Shown: piece after piece, positions 8,301-16,678 of the stretch
How the letters are laid out: each line of letters starts with the position of its first letter
Position numbering within the stretch: the stretch's first letter is position 1
Origin: Oscillospiraceae bacterium
GTDB taxonomy: Bacteria > Bacillota > Clostridia > Oscillospirales > CAG-272
Direction: 5' to 3'
Length of the DNA: 62,322 nt
Assembly: GCA_015064745.1 (NCBI GenBank)
Contig: SVRR01000008.1
Location: 1 to 62,322, forward strand
Notes under the pieces: generated by a model
What the model was told of the DNA's origin: nothing
Databases searched by the model: none
Seen by the model: the letters and a program-made list of their open reading frames with translations, nothing else
Made by a program: the position numbers and the translations under genes

Positions 8301-11300
8301 CGAATACGTCGTAATAAGCCAAATACAAGTCACGATAATACGCGAACTGAGTATTCAGTTCTACCTTTTCCTCTGCATAGAAGAGCGTATCGTGCTTCAA
8401 GGTGCCTGCGTTATACATGTTGAGCGCATTCTTCCAAGGACCGACCTCCCAACGGTAGAAGGCAGTCATGTAACGCGGCTCGTTCGCAATGTAGAAGCTA
8501 TTCGCACCGTTACGCGCGATATCGGCGATAGAGCCGTTTACGTAGAGATAACGGAAGAAGGGATACTCACCGTTTGCATCTGCCTCAAACTGATATGCCC
8601 AAATGTTGCCATCAGACTTCACAAAGCCGCTATTATCCAGCGTTTTCGTCGAGGTCAAGGTGCTCTTTCCGTTCTCGGACGTGATAAGAAGACGACAGAA
8701 TTCATAAAGGATTTCCGAGCCGTCAATACTAAGAAGCTCGTGAAGCTCATACATACCGTCCGCCGCCAAGATGGTGACGTAGGTCGGTACGTTCACCAGC
8801 GGAAGCTTGGTCTTTGCCACAGCAAAGGCACTCGCGAAGCTGTTGAAGGGCGCGTCCTTAGAACCGTTTCCGCCCGCCGGAGCAGCCGCATTTAAATAAA
8901 TGTAATCTCTTTCGTAGCACTTCTCGGTAGCATTTACCAAATGGTCGGTAAGCGCGGTGTCTTCGAGAACCGTATCATTCTTCTGCATGTGGTTGTACAC
9001 GCCGAAGAAGGAGTTCGGGGAGTAATTATCCCCCGTCGGCTCAATGTAGAAGATCATCTCCTTGCCTTCCTTGCTCACGAGACGAACGAAACCGAGAACG
9101 TTGATCTCGGACATCATCGCCGTCTTATTCGCGCTTCCCGCTTGCACGGTAAGAGCAAAGGTGTTGCTGTCTGTAAAGAAGCCGGTATTTCTGCCCGCGA
9201 CGCCATCATATGCCACGATCTTGTAATCGTAGTTGCGACCGTCTAAGGAAGGTGCCGCGTTCTGTCCGATGTTTGCGATAGCACCGATCTCAATGGTAAA
9301 GCCCGCGTGAACCATTGCGGTAGCGTTACCCTCGTCAAGGTCAAAGTAGTAACGCAAGCCGTCCGTACGGTCGTTACGGATACCAATGCCGGCAAATCCG
9401 AGCCAAAGCGCGGAAAGACGGGCGTCAAAGATCTCCTGTGCCTGTTCCTTCGGCAGATTGAAGCCAAGCTCCGAAAGACCGCGGTAAACGACCGTGGGAT
9501 CTTCCTCAAAGTAAGGAAGCACCTGATCCAAAAGATCGGTATTAAGATCATAGAAGTAAATGATGTCCGCCGCGTGGTTCTGGATCTTTTCCGCCTCGGT
9601 AAGCATTCTGTCGTACACACGAATGGCGAAGACGCCGCAAGGCATACCGACCATGAACTGGAACGCGTTGTTGGCAGCGTCGTTGGTGATAAGCTTATCC
9701 GCCTCCACTCTAAGGGAGAGCTGCTTTTGCAGGTCGCTGTAAATCACGTACTGACCGCGACCAAGGACCTCATCCACCTCATAATCAATGTTATAGGTAA
9801 TGATATCGTTGATGCCCGTCTTCTTCCAAGCGGTCTCGGTACCGATTTGGTTACGTTTGCCCGGCGACACGTACCAGCATCTGTTGCCATAGTCGTAGCA
9901 CCAGCGGTTTTCAAGTCCCGCACGCTGACCACCGCCGTCGTGTGCCGAGGGGAAGATCAGACAACGGAGCGGACCGATCATGATACCGTTCTCGTAGTGG
10001 ATACCGTAGGTAGAGGTGGAGTCGATGTGACGGGTATAGCTACCGTCCTCGTTCACGTCCACCAAACCCACGGGGTTTACGACCAGTTCGACAGTGTACT
10101 CGTAATCGGGAAGCATGTCGGCAGTCAGATAAATACCGAACTGACGGTCTGCTACCGTCTGCATCTTGGAGTAGTCCTTAATGAGATAGTAACCGCCGTT
10201 CTCTGCGCTCGAGCGACGCACCCACTCGGCGCCTCTCAGGGAGACCTGCTCACCCGTCTTTGCGGCGTTGAACCAAGAAAATCCGCCGCTGCCGGTAGTC
10301 AGCGCACCCGTGTCAAAGCCCGTATAGGCAGTAGTCAAGACACGCAAGCCGTCGGTAACGTAGAGGGCGTCCTCAGCCGTCTTTTGATTGGCGTAAAGAT
10401 CAACGATCCCTTGAAAGGATGCGTTAAACTCCTCGGCATTGGAAGAGAAGCCGAGAGGAACGATGGCGTTTTCAATAAGCACCTTGGTCTCGTCGTCGAG
10501 CGCGTTATACTTGCTCAAATCCGCCTTCACGTATGCCGCCATGTCGACGAACGCGTTATGCTCCATTTCTCTCGCGGTCAAAACGGCAGTGTAAATACGA
10601 AGCGCGTAGAAGTCGGTAGGAAGGGAGGATGAAAGGTAGAAGTTACCCGTGTCATCCTTATCGTAATAGTGCGTGCCGTTAACCCCGTTTGCGGTAGAAA
10701 GTATCGGGGAGGTGTAGTAAGGTGTAGCACCACGCAGCATACCGTAGACTGCCGTTACGGTGCGCGCGTCATTTTCACCTACGGTCAAGGTTTCGTCACG
10801 CGTAAAGACGTAGGTATTTACCTTGCCGTACTCGCGAATGCCCGATGCCCACGTAGAGTTGTTGCCGAGCTTTTTATCGCTCCAAGCATGAGTATTGTTG
10901 TAGTCTTTGTCGCTCAGCTTCCAAGTAACGTCTCCGCGCACAGGCGAGCCGTTGCTGTGCACACCGTCACGCGACGGCGACGTCGAGGAAATAAAGCCGA
11001 TGTAGTCAAAGGGTCTCGTGTACTCAGCAGCGGAAATACCATTGTTACCGTTCGCGACGTAATACTCAATGGGGTTGCCCGCATCGTCCTTAGCGATCTC
11101 ACCGTCGGGGGTTGCGACGTAGATAGGATTGTACTTCGCCACGTACTCGATGGTAAAGTCTTCCTTGGGAAGAAGGGCAAGACCGAGCTGCAAGCGCGTG
11201 TTCGCAAAGCTCGGATCGTTTAAGCCGCCAAGTTTTTTGCCATTCTCTTCAGCATACGAGTTATAAATGTGCGACAAGATGTTATCGGTCGGTAGCTTCT

Positions 11301-12714
11301 TGTCATAGGTGCTGTTTACCAGCTTGCCGTCCACCCACTGACCGTAGAGACCGGTGAAACCGATACTGCCGTCAGCTCTCTTTTCCCATACGGAGCTATT
11401 GTTAAACTTTGCGTGGTTGAGACCGAGCTTGTTGACCCAGGTACCGTCCCAATCCTCAGCCTCGGTATCGATGAGCTCCGTGCTTCCGAAGAGAGCAACG
11501 AGCTTACCGCCGTTTGCGGTGGTCTCGCCGTTCGCGCCGACGTACATCTTCTCGTAGTCGTTCAGGTCTCTCGCGCTTTCGAGCAGCTTTTCTTCTTCTA
11601 CGAGCTTCTGAATGGCATTCTCATAGTCTTCCTTCGTAGCGTCGGCGCCAAGCGCGGGAGCCGTCTCGGTGAAGAATCTCTCAACAAGTCCCTTATACGC
11701 CGTCATTGCGTTGAAGACGTCGAGGTCCACGTCAAGACGGAGAAGCGTATCCACGATGCTGTTGGCAGCAGCATCCGCCGCGCTCAGCACGTCCTTCACG
11801 GAATCGCTGGCATACATGCGAAGGGCGTAGACCACGCCCTGGTCGTTCTTCAAAATGTGAAGACCGCTATCACCGAAATCGGCTTTCATCGCGTTGCTTG
11901 CGCTCGTGGAGACGATATCACCGTGCGTTACGGTGTACTTCGACTCCTCGCCGCTCACGGTTTTCTTCACGAACTCCTTGCGCACGATCAAAGGGGTGAC
12001 CTTACCGTTGTAGTTCACAAAGCTTGACGCAGAGGAAGTCCCGGTGACGTTGATATCAGCGACACCTTTCGTCGTGGACTTCAAGGTCCAAAGAACGGCG
12101 CCCTTGCCGTCATTTTCATCCTCGTGCTGCAAATTGCTCCAGTGCGTTGCCTTTACGGGACCGAAGAGGAAGGCGTCGTCTACAAGCCCGCCCTTTTCGG
12201 CAGCGTCGCGCAGATCCACGCGGACGACCGTCTCGACCGCCCAGTTGGCATAGCGCTGATTCACCGCACCGTCGTTGTATTGAAGCAAGGTTTGGGTATT
12301 GAACGAAATCTGATTCGCGGTAGCCGTAAAGTCGGGATCGGCATAACCGATACCGCTTGCGTACGACTGCCAGCCCGTAGCGTTCGTGTCAGCATCATAG
12401 GCTCCGCCCTTGATCTCGGCGTAGATCGTCTCGCTCTTCTCGAATTGCTTCGTTTCAGCGTTGTAGACTCTCGCGTACCACTTGCCGTTTACAAGGTCAA
12501 CGGTACCGTTCGTCGGATCAAAAGCGTCAAAGAACGCGATCAGCCCATCGGTCTTGTACAGCGAATAATAGTCGCTGATGGGCTTGGTAGCGCTCGTCTC
12601 GCTTCTCGGGACATCCCCATCACCCGTTTCGGCGGCTGCACCTACTGCCATGGTGGGTACCATGGTAACGAGCATCGCCAAGAGCAACAGGAGGCTAAGA
12701 ACTCTCTTTTTCAT
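5353..12714 (-). CDS. Giant secreted beta-helix protein, GH141-like
   Basis: This 2,453-residue protein has a clear signal peptide (MKKRVLSLLLLLAMLVTM, then an AVGA-A cleavage region). Residues about 50-1100 contain three LamG/ConA-like segments, each ending in an ALRxY or AIRVY strand and a short helical tail (near 292, 703 and 1026). From about 1270 a right-handed beta-helix family begins (NGSKDAPFNSFASAF, RYLYVNGSIADIARNG). It is interrupted by about 490 mostly helical residues (about 1425-1918) and resumes with LDRNGEYYYNAETGTLYYY and a parallel beta-helix (about 2040-2330). This order resembles GH141-type fucosidase/xylanase or related enzymes, so a glycan-degrading role is inferred. No sortase signal, SLH or dockerin is seen at the C-terminus. 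AAGGAG lies nine bases before the ATG. The gene is monocistronic, beside a sugar kinase and permease. Confidence 0.8.
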   Translation of the reverse strand: MKKRVLSLLLLLAMLVTMVPTMAVGAAAETGDGDVPRSETSATKPISDYYSLYKTDGLIAFFDAFDPTNGTVDLVNGKWYARVYNAETKQFEKSETIYAEIKGGAYDADTNATGWQSYASGIGYADPDFTATANQISFNTQTLLQYNDGAVNQRYANWAVETVVRVDLRDAAEKGGLVDDAFLFGPVKATHWSNLQHEDENDGKGAVLWTLKSTTKGVADINVTGTSSASSFVNYNGKVTPLIVRKEFVKKTVSGEESKYTVTHGDIVSTSASNAMKADFGDSGLHILKNDQGVVYALRMYASDSVKDVLSAADAAANSIVDTLLRLDVDLDVFNAMTAYKGLVERFFTETAPALGADATKEDYENAIQKLVEEEKLLESARDLNDYEKMYVGANGETTANGGKLVALFGSTELIDTEAEDWDGTWVNKLGLNHAKFNNSSVWEKRADGSIGFTGLYGQWVDGKLVNSTYDKKLPTDNILSHIYNSYAEENGKKLGGLNDPSFANTRLQLGLALLPKEDFTIEYVAKYNPIYVATPDGEIAKDDAGNPIEYYVANGNNGISAAEYTRPFDYIGFISSTSPSRDGVHSNGSPVRGDVTWKLSDKDYNNTHAWSDKKLGNNSTWASGIREYGKVNTYVFTRDETLTVGENDARTVTAVYGMLRGATPYYTSPILSTANGVNGTHYYDKDDTGNFYLSSSLPTDFYALRIYTAVLTAREMEHNAFVDMAAYVKADLSKYNALDDETKVLIENAIVPLGFSSNAEEFNASFQGIVDLYANQKTAEDALYVTDGLRVLTTAYTGFDTGALTTGSGGFSWFNAAKTGEQVSLRGAEWVRRSSAENGGYYLIKDYSKMQTVADRQFGIYLTADMLPDYEYTVELVVNPVGLVDVNEDGSYTRHIDSTSTYGIHYENGIMIGPLRCLIFPSAHDGGGQRAGLENRWCYDYGNRCWYVSPGKRNQIGTETAWKKTGINDIITYNIDYEVDEVLGRGQYVIYSDLQKQLSLRVEADKLITNDAANNAFQFMVGMPCGVFAIRVYDRMLTEAEKIQNHAADIIYFYDLNTDLLDQVLPYFEEDPTVVYRGLSELGFNLPKEQAQEIFDARLSALWLGFAGIGIRNDRTDGLRYYFDLDEGNATAMVHAGFTIEIGAIANIGQNAAPSLDGRNYDYKIVAYDGVAGRNTGFFTDSNTFALTVQAGSANKTAMMSEINVLGFVRLVSKEGKEMIFYIEPTGDNYSPNSFFGVYNHMQKNDTVLEDTALTDHLVNATEKCYERDYIYLNAAAPAGGNGSKDAPFNSFASAFAVAKTKLPLVNVPTYVTILAADGMYELHELLSIDGSEILYEFCRLLITSENGKSTLTSTKTLDNSGFVKSDGNIWAYQFEADANGEYPFFRYLYVNGSIADIARNGANSFYIANEPRYMTAFYRWEVGPWKNALNMYNAGTLKHDTLFYAEEKVELNTQFAYYRDLYLAYYDVFDLGNEASPASYSTAENASPFYYARFKELVFTKVIVSELTAFYNSETCGESMATFKEKLSSYTSIYTEETIVEKADSIYDAAKATFDRIAGLYAEGTPQYEVAKANLAKADAKCKETKANAKQLCEEYLAVFASISSEVKESTAANITLATAAYKLVEPAYPTNTQIEDEGYVFEDLPSTGVFAEVTALHEAGELTHTSLPDAAYTGLAQELQFIYYRDAYLALDEVNALTEDKLKLDAAPATENGSEQYKALFYQFLYEKLAVAELTEATDDAANRDENGAVTTYNKAPIAVYETTYENAPAGYVTVLNEIRNAQIVASGTLENFGDYSAYLPAVKEEDAPYEGKVPFVPSMEQYKAYFVMDIVGNQSFAIEQGYAKLASTAAKIKSDATAKYQAAYNLFAEAQKTYEDLLAEGKAAEAATYNTTRKNLLTALETEYASYLAQMKLAERYLSDEYEENYTLEGSGLELAFPSEWTYNVGQVIGVDYDDKIVTADGKTHVAIYFDPAHYEGFSIHDEKHFYNRMVTLQMSHAYLDRNGEYYYNAETGTLYYYSESGVDGVKFEYPTMNNMLYFTNIKNVTLKDMAFTGLDYDVISRQGFGGGQASSDPHVNAVGETDTFPSGAPVYGKMIRGFDVVGCNFHDLPCEGISFRNRVENTTVKDSSFTDIGSGAIRFGGGSAAVAVWSKTEGTENSTITNNYFDRIAVKIYSSPAVTVQYAKDIDLSYNTIRNTSYSGYSVGWSWSAAAFMYGESVRLMHVDIHHNYIESVMQQTGDGGHIYTLGGNASKEEHTLFNWTHDNYLVFTNKTGDGQGRFHAAQYYDGSSSNWENWNTVVVARSFGASGPGGAYGNRNQTAVETMTEDRFENIDTEFTMEEYVERLRKDHNSCWAYFEQTNTSAFSYNITYRDCYLINTRSELTVGTKSGSQHFEAFRNGIDAVRFHYVRNMTYVKDPARLPIDAENIIFEAGCEWAKADPYDIADNNY

Positions 12715-12789
12715 GATGTTTTCTCCTTGTTTTGGTTTGCATCAAGCCGCCCGAAGCGAGTCGGTTTTCGGGACGGCATTTTTACTTGT

Positions 12790-12820
12790 ATATTGTACAA
12801 TATTTTTCCTCAGTTGTCAA
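12790..12820 (-). promoter_or_regulatory. Promoter with palindromic operator, giant beta-helix gene
   Basis: Minus-strand -35 TTGACA (12815-12820) and -10 TACAAT (12792-12797), spacer 17. The -10 lies inside a perfect 14-bp palindrome ATATTGTACAATAT (12790-12803), which could be a repressor site. The leader to the ATG is about 70 bases. The 12821-13024 stretch is AT-rich and shows no gene. Confidence 0.7.
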
Positions 12821-13024
12821 GGCTTTTTTTATCAAATCCACAAAAAAACGGCAAACATGCACAAACGGTATGTTCAAAACGCAAAAATGTAAACATTCCG
12901 TAAAAAACGAGCGTTTTTGAAGGATTTTTTCACAAAAATGCAATTTTTTCAAGCAAATAGCAGATTTCAGGAAGCATCCTCCTCGTGTTTTTTCGCAAAA
13001 ATTCAAGCAAAAAAATAAAAGAAA

Positions 13025-13047
13025 GGGAGAACCGCATCGGTTCTCCC
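13025..13047 (-). terminator. Intrinsic terminator of the sugar kinase gene
   Basis: GGGAGAACCG and CGGTTCTCCC form a 10-bp stem with a 3-base loop. On the minus strand it is followed by TTTCTTTTATTTTTTTG, 12 bases after the stop at 13060. Confidence 0.9.
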
Positions 13048-13059
13048 ATAAAAGCGCGC

Positions 13060-14538
13060 TTAATTTTTGGCACTTTTGCCAAGATATTTTACATATTCGC
13101 TGTACGCGGAATCCCACGCGGCGCTCTCTTCCGGCTCGTAAACCTTGAGAGGCGTGGAGTCGGTGATGACGCGGCGCGCGTCACGCCAAGAGGAAAGCTC
13201 CCCGAGCGCGATCAGCTGTACGGCAATATTGCCCATGACGGTCGCCTCGGTGGGACCCGCGACGACGCGCACGCCCGTAGCGTTGGCGGTGAGGCGGCAA
13301 AGAAGGGTATCCTTGATACCGCCGCCCAGCATATTGATCTGGGTGAAGGCTTTATCAGAGACCTCGCGCAGCGCGTTAAAGTTCAGCTTATACTTCATGG
13401 CAAGGCTCTCGTAGATACAGCGCATGACCTCGCCTCTCGTCTCGGGAACGTACTGCCCCGTCACGCGGCAGAACTCGCGCACGCGGTTCGGCAGATCGCC
13501 CGCCGTTTCAAATTCGGGCGCATCACAGTCGATAAAGCATTTGAAGGGCTCTGCGGCAAGCGCTTCCCTTTCAAGGTCGGCATACGAGACGTTCTCACCC
13601 TCGCGGATCCACTGACGGCGAGATTCCTGAATGAGCCACAGACCCATGATATTTTTCAAGAAGCGGGTCGTGCCCTCATAGCCGCCCTCGTTCGTATACT
13701 GAATACGCTCACTCTCGGCGTTGATGACGGGTGCGGAAAGCTCGGTGCCGAAGAGAGACCAGGTGCCGCAGGAGATGTAAACAAAATCCCCTTCCGCGGG
13801 CGCCGCGGCAACGGCAGAGGCGGTATCGTGCGTGCAGACGGCAACGACGGGAATGGGGTCGCAGTCAAATTCGCGGCAAAGCTCCTCGGAAAGCATTCCG
13901 TAGGTTTCGCCGGGCTGAATGATTTCGGGGAGAATACGGGTGGGGATGCCGAGCTTTTCGAGAAGCGCGGTGTTAAATTGCTTGGTCTTGGGATCGAGGA
14001 AGTTGGAGGTGGAGGCAATGGTCGCCTCGGCGCGCTTCGCGCCCGTCAGGAAATACGCAAAGAGGTCGGGCATAAAGAGCATCGTATCCGCCTGCGCAAG
14101 AAGCTCGGGACGGTAGTGTGCGAGATAGTACAGCTGATAAAGCGTATTGATACGCATGGTCTGCGTTCCCGTCAAGGCGTAAAGCGCGGAGGGAGAGATG
14201 AATTTTTCGGTCTCCTCCGGCATACCGACCGTGCGCTCGTCGCGGTAGTGGTTCGGATTGGAAAGCAGCTCACCGTGCACGTTCAAAAGACCGAAGTCAA
14301 CGCCCCAGGTATCGATACCGATCGCGTCAATCTTATATTCCTTTACCGCCTTGTTGATAGCGGTTTTGACCTCGAAAAGAAGACGGAGCACGTCCCAATA
14401 CATTCTGCCGCCCGTCACCACCGTGTCGTTCGAGAAGCGGTGGATCTCGGTGACGTTGATGAGCTTTCCGTCATATTCACCGATCATCGCGCGTCCGCTG
14501 GACGCGCCAAAGTCAAACGCAAGTACCTTTTTAGCCAT
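13060..14538 (-). CDS. rhaB: Rhamnulokinase-type FGGY sugar kinase
   Basis: A 492-residue FGGY-family carbohydrate kinase closest in pattern to rhamnulokinase, which phosphorylates L-rhamnulose at O-1 (related fuculokinases are possible). Seen are the N-terminal phosphate-binding FDFGASSGRAMIGEYDG, DAIGIDTWGVDFGLL with the catalytic-region aspartate, HYRDERTVGMPEE, the HDTASAVAAAP loop and the C-terminal INMLGGGIKDTLLCRLTA nucleotide-binding segment. The ATG at 14538 is chosen because AAGGAGA precedes it. It has its own promoter inside the gap after the MFS gene. rhaA and rhaD are not in the window. Confidence 0.88.
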   Translation of the reverse strand: MAKKVLAFDFGASSGRAMIGEYDGKLINVTEIHRFSNDTVVTGGRMYWDVLRLLFEVKTAINKAVKEYKIDAIGIDTWGVDFGLLNVHGELLSNPNHYRDERTVGMPEETEKFISPSALYALTGTQTMRINTLYQLYYLAHYRPELLAQADTMLFMPDLFAYFLTGAKRAEATIASTSNFLDPKTKQFNTALLEKLGIPTRILPEIIQPGETYGMLSEELCREFDCDPIPVVAVCTHDTASAVAAAPAEGDFVYISCGTWSLFGTELSAPVINAESERIQYTNEGGYEGTTRFLKNIMGLWLIQESRRQWIREGENVSYADLEREALAAEPFKCFIDCDAPEFETAGDLPNRVREFCRVTGQYVPETRGEVMRCIYESLAMKYKLNFNALREVSDKAFTQINMLGGGIKDTLLCRLTANATGVRVVAGPTEATVMGNIAVQLIALGELSSWRDARRVITDSTPLKVYEPEESAAWDSAYSEYVKYLGKSAKN

Positions 14539-14589
14539 GGCTGTCTCCTTATCATCAAAAGGGCAAATGCCCATTTTTTTACAAATTCG

Positions 14590-14618
14590 ATTATATCATC
14601 TTTTTTGCGTTTTGTCTA
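14590..14618 (-). promoter_or_regulatory. Promoter of the sugar kinase gene
   Basis: Minus-strand -35 TAGACA (14613-14618) and -10 TATAAT (14590-14595), spacer 17, about 50 bases before the ATG. It allows rhaB expression independent of the upstream MFS gene. Confidence 0.65.
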
Positions 14619-14626
14619 CCGTTTTT

Positions 14627-15871
14627 TCAAGATTTCGGAAAAAGTTTTTCCTGCTTGGCGTAATATCGCTTCATATAAGACAGCAAAAGCACACCCGCAA
14701 GCGGAAAAAGCGCAGCGATCAGCATTGCCGTCTTCATGCCGAGCTGCTCGGGCGAAAGCGAAAGGCGGGAGGCAAGAGAAATCGCCCATTCATTTGTCAA
14801 AAAGCCGTCCACCACAGCCCCCACCATCTGCGGACCGAGGGAAGCGCCCGCGTCGCCGCCTGCCGCCATCAGGGCAAAGGGAACGACGCCGGGATTCGGA
14901 TATTTCTCTTCCATGTATATGAGCGTACCGGGCCAAAGCATCGCCGAAAAGAAGCCCGTCAGAACGCACGCGACGAGGCTAAGAACGGGAATGGGAGAGA
15001 GGGCGGCAACGAGATAACAAAGGAAGGCGCCTAGGACGCCCCGCCGCAACGTACCGAATATGTTTTTCCCCCGCCTTGCGTAAAGCGTCCTTCCCACTCC
15101 CATAAAAAATGCAAAAAGCGCAAGCCCCAGAATGTCGCCGAGCACCTTGGGAAGCCCGACGGCACATTCGAGAAAGCTTGAGCACCACTGCGTCATGGTC
15201 AGCTCGGTGGCTCCGCCGATAAAGATAAAAAGAGCGCAAAGCAGCATTCCTCGCGAGGCACCGCTTCCCTTGCGTGCCGTGCCGTTGGGGATCTCGGGAA
15301 AGCTTGCCGTCGCGAAGAGAATAAAATCAACGAGCGGCAAAATCATCCAAAGACCCGCCATCAGATACCATCTTTCGGGACCGAAAAGCTTTAAAAGAAG
15401 GGTGCTGACGGTGACAACGCCGACCACGCCCCAAGCATACGCGGAATGAAGCTTGCTCATTTCATGCTCGGGGTTATCGGCAGGAATAGCGGCAATGACA
15501 GGACTGAGAAGCACCTCGCACAGCCCCGCCGCAACGGAGGAGGCAAGCGTTCCCACTACGAGCCAAAAATAAGCTTGCTCCGGAAAAAGAACGGGACACA
15601 CCGCATAAACCAAAATGCCGAAAACCGCGAAAAGCGGCGTTAGCCGCACCGTTTTACACACGTCAAAGTGTGAGGCAAAGAAGCTGAAAACAAGATCGAC
15701 GGAAAGCTGGATCCCGTAAAAGAAGACGGCAAGAAGACCAAGCAACGTATAAGAGATCCCATAAGTGTCATGAAAGGTAAGAAACAAAAGGGGAGAAAGG
15801 CAAGATACGGCAGCCAAGGTAATACCGCCAAGGTAGCACGCGGACCTTGTGCGGCGATAAGAATGTTCCAT
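14627..15871 (-). CDS. MFS permease, probably sugar (FHS-like)
   Basis: Polytopic membrane protein of 414 residues with about 12 hydrophobic segments, a major facilitator. The overall pattern, with FIFIGGATELTMTQW opening the second half and LWPGTLIYMEEKYP late, resembles the fucose/galactose/hexuronate (FHS) branch rather than drug exporters. The substrate cannot be read directly; the neighbouring rhamnulokinase-like gene and beta-helix glycan enzyme suggest a deoxyhexose such as rhamnose or fucose. AAAGGAAA precedes the ATG. Its stop lies 88 bases upstream of rhaB, with a second promoter in between. Confidence 0.78.
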   Translation of the reverse strand: MEHSYRRTRSACYLGGITLAAVSCLSPLLFLTFHDTYGISYTLLGLLAVFFYGIQLSVDLVFSFFASHFDVCKTVRLTPLFAVFGILVYAVCPVLFPEQAYFWLVVGTLASSVAAGLCEVLLSPVIAAIPADNPEHEMSKLHSAYAWGVVGVVTVSTLLLKLFGPERWYLMAGLWMILPLVDFILFATASFPEIPNGTARKGSGASRGMLLCALFIFIGGATELTMTQWCSSFLECAVGLPKVLGDILGLALFAFFMGVGRTLYARRGKNIFGTLRRGVLGAFLCYLVAALSPIPVLSLVACVLTGFFSAMLWPGTLIYMEEKYPNPGVVPFALMAAGGDAGASLGPQMVGAVVDGFLTNEWAISLASRLSLSPEQLGMKTAMLIAALFPLAGVLLLSYMKRYYAKQEKLFPKS

Positions 15872-15901
15872 TGCGTTTCCTTTACGAAAAGAATTTCTAC
15901 C

Positions 15902-15930
15902 ATTATAGCAAAGCCGACCCGAAAAAGCAA
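15902..15930 (-). promoter_or_regulatory. Promoter of the MFS gene
   Basis: Minus-strand -35 TTGCTT (15925-15930) and -10 TATAAT (15902-15907), spacer 17, about 30 bases before the ATG. Confidence 0.65.
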
Positions 15931-15976
15931 GCGGTTTTCACCATCTATTCGGGGAAGTTTTTCGCAAGCCCCCGTC

Positions 15977-16005
15977 TTGACAAGCGAAAAAAAAGAATGT
16001 ATAAT
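15977..16005 (+). promoter_or_regulatory. Sigma-A promoter of ruvAB
   Basis: Perfect consensus -35 TTGACA (15977-15982) and -10 TATAAT (16000-16005), spacer 17, about 32 bases before the ruvA ATG. No LexA-type operator was recognised. Confidence 0.85.
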
Positions 16006-16037
16006 AGAAAAAGCAACGAAGAAAGCGAGAGATAGAT

Positions 16038-16661
16038 ATGCTGTATCATGTCAAAGGTGAGCTGATGGCTTGCGAGGGCGGGCTTGCCGTCGTCGATTGC
16101 GGCGGCGTCGGCTACGCGCTCACCGTCAGCACGACCACATCGGAGAAGCTTGCCCCGATGCTCGGCAACGAGGTACTTCTTTTCACCCATTTGCAGGTCA
16201 GAGAGGACGGCATTGAGCTGTACGGCTTTGGCGGTCGCGAGGAGCTTTCCGTCTTTCGCCTCTTGATCACCGTTTCGGGCGTCGGTCCCAAGGCGGCGAT
16301 GTCGATTCTTTCCACAATGACGCCCGACCGCTTTGCCTACGCTGTTTGCACCGAGGATGCCAAGGCGCTCTCCCGTGCCCCCGGCATCGGCGGAAAAACG
16401 GCGGCGCGCATCGTACTCGAATTGAAGGACAAAATTTCGAAGGATCAAATGTCGGGTGACCTTGCCTCCATAAAGGATTCCGTACCCACGCGCGCCCCCC
16501 TGAGTGCCGCTTCGGGAAAGATCAAGGAAGCGGAGGACGCGCTCGGCGTTTTGGGCTACACCCGCGCGGAGATCGCCTCTGTGCTTCGCGAGGTCGATAC
16601 GGCATCTCTTTCTCTGGAAGACATCATCAAGGCGGCGCTTCGCCGCTTTAGCGAAAAATAA
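16038..16661 (+). CDS. ruvA: Holliday junction branch migration protein RuvA
   Basis: The 207-residue protein binds Holliday junctions as a tetramer and loads RuvB rings. Seen are the OB-fold N-terminus ([20 protein letters not shown]), the tandem helix-hairpin-helix region with [12 protein letters not shown] and [19 protein letters not shown], an acidic linker, and the C-terminal three-helix RuvB-binding domain ([16 protein letters not shown]). The ribosome binding site is weak (AGAGAT). ruvB follows after 17 bases. ruvC is not in the window. Confidence 0.97.
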   Translation: MLYHVKGELMACEGGLAVVDCGGVGYALTVSTTTSEKLAPMLGNEVLLFTHLQVREDGIELYGFGGREELSVFRLLITVSGVGPKAAMSILSTMTPDRFAYAVCTEDAKALSRAPGIGGKTAARIVLELKDKISKDQMSGDLASIKDSVPTRAPLSAASGKIKEAEDALGVLGYTRAEIASVLREVDTASLSLEDIIKAALRRFSEK

Positions 16662-16678
16662 GAAAGGAGGGATCTCCC

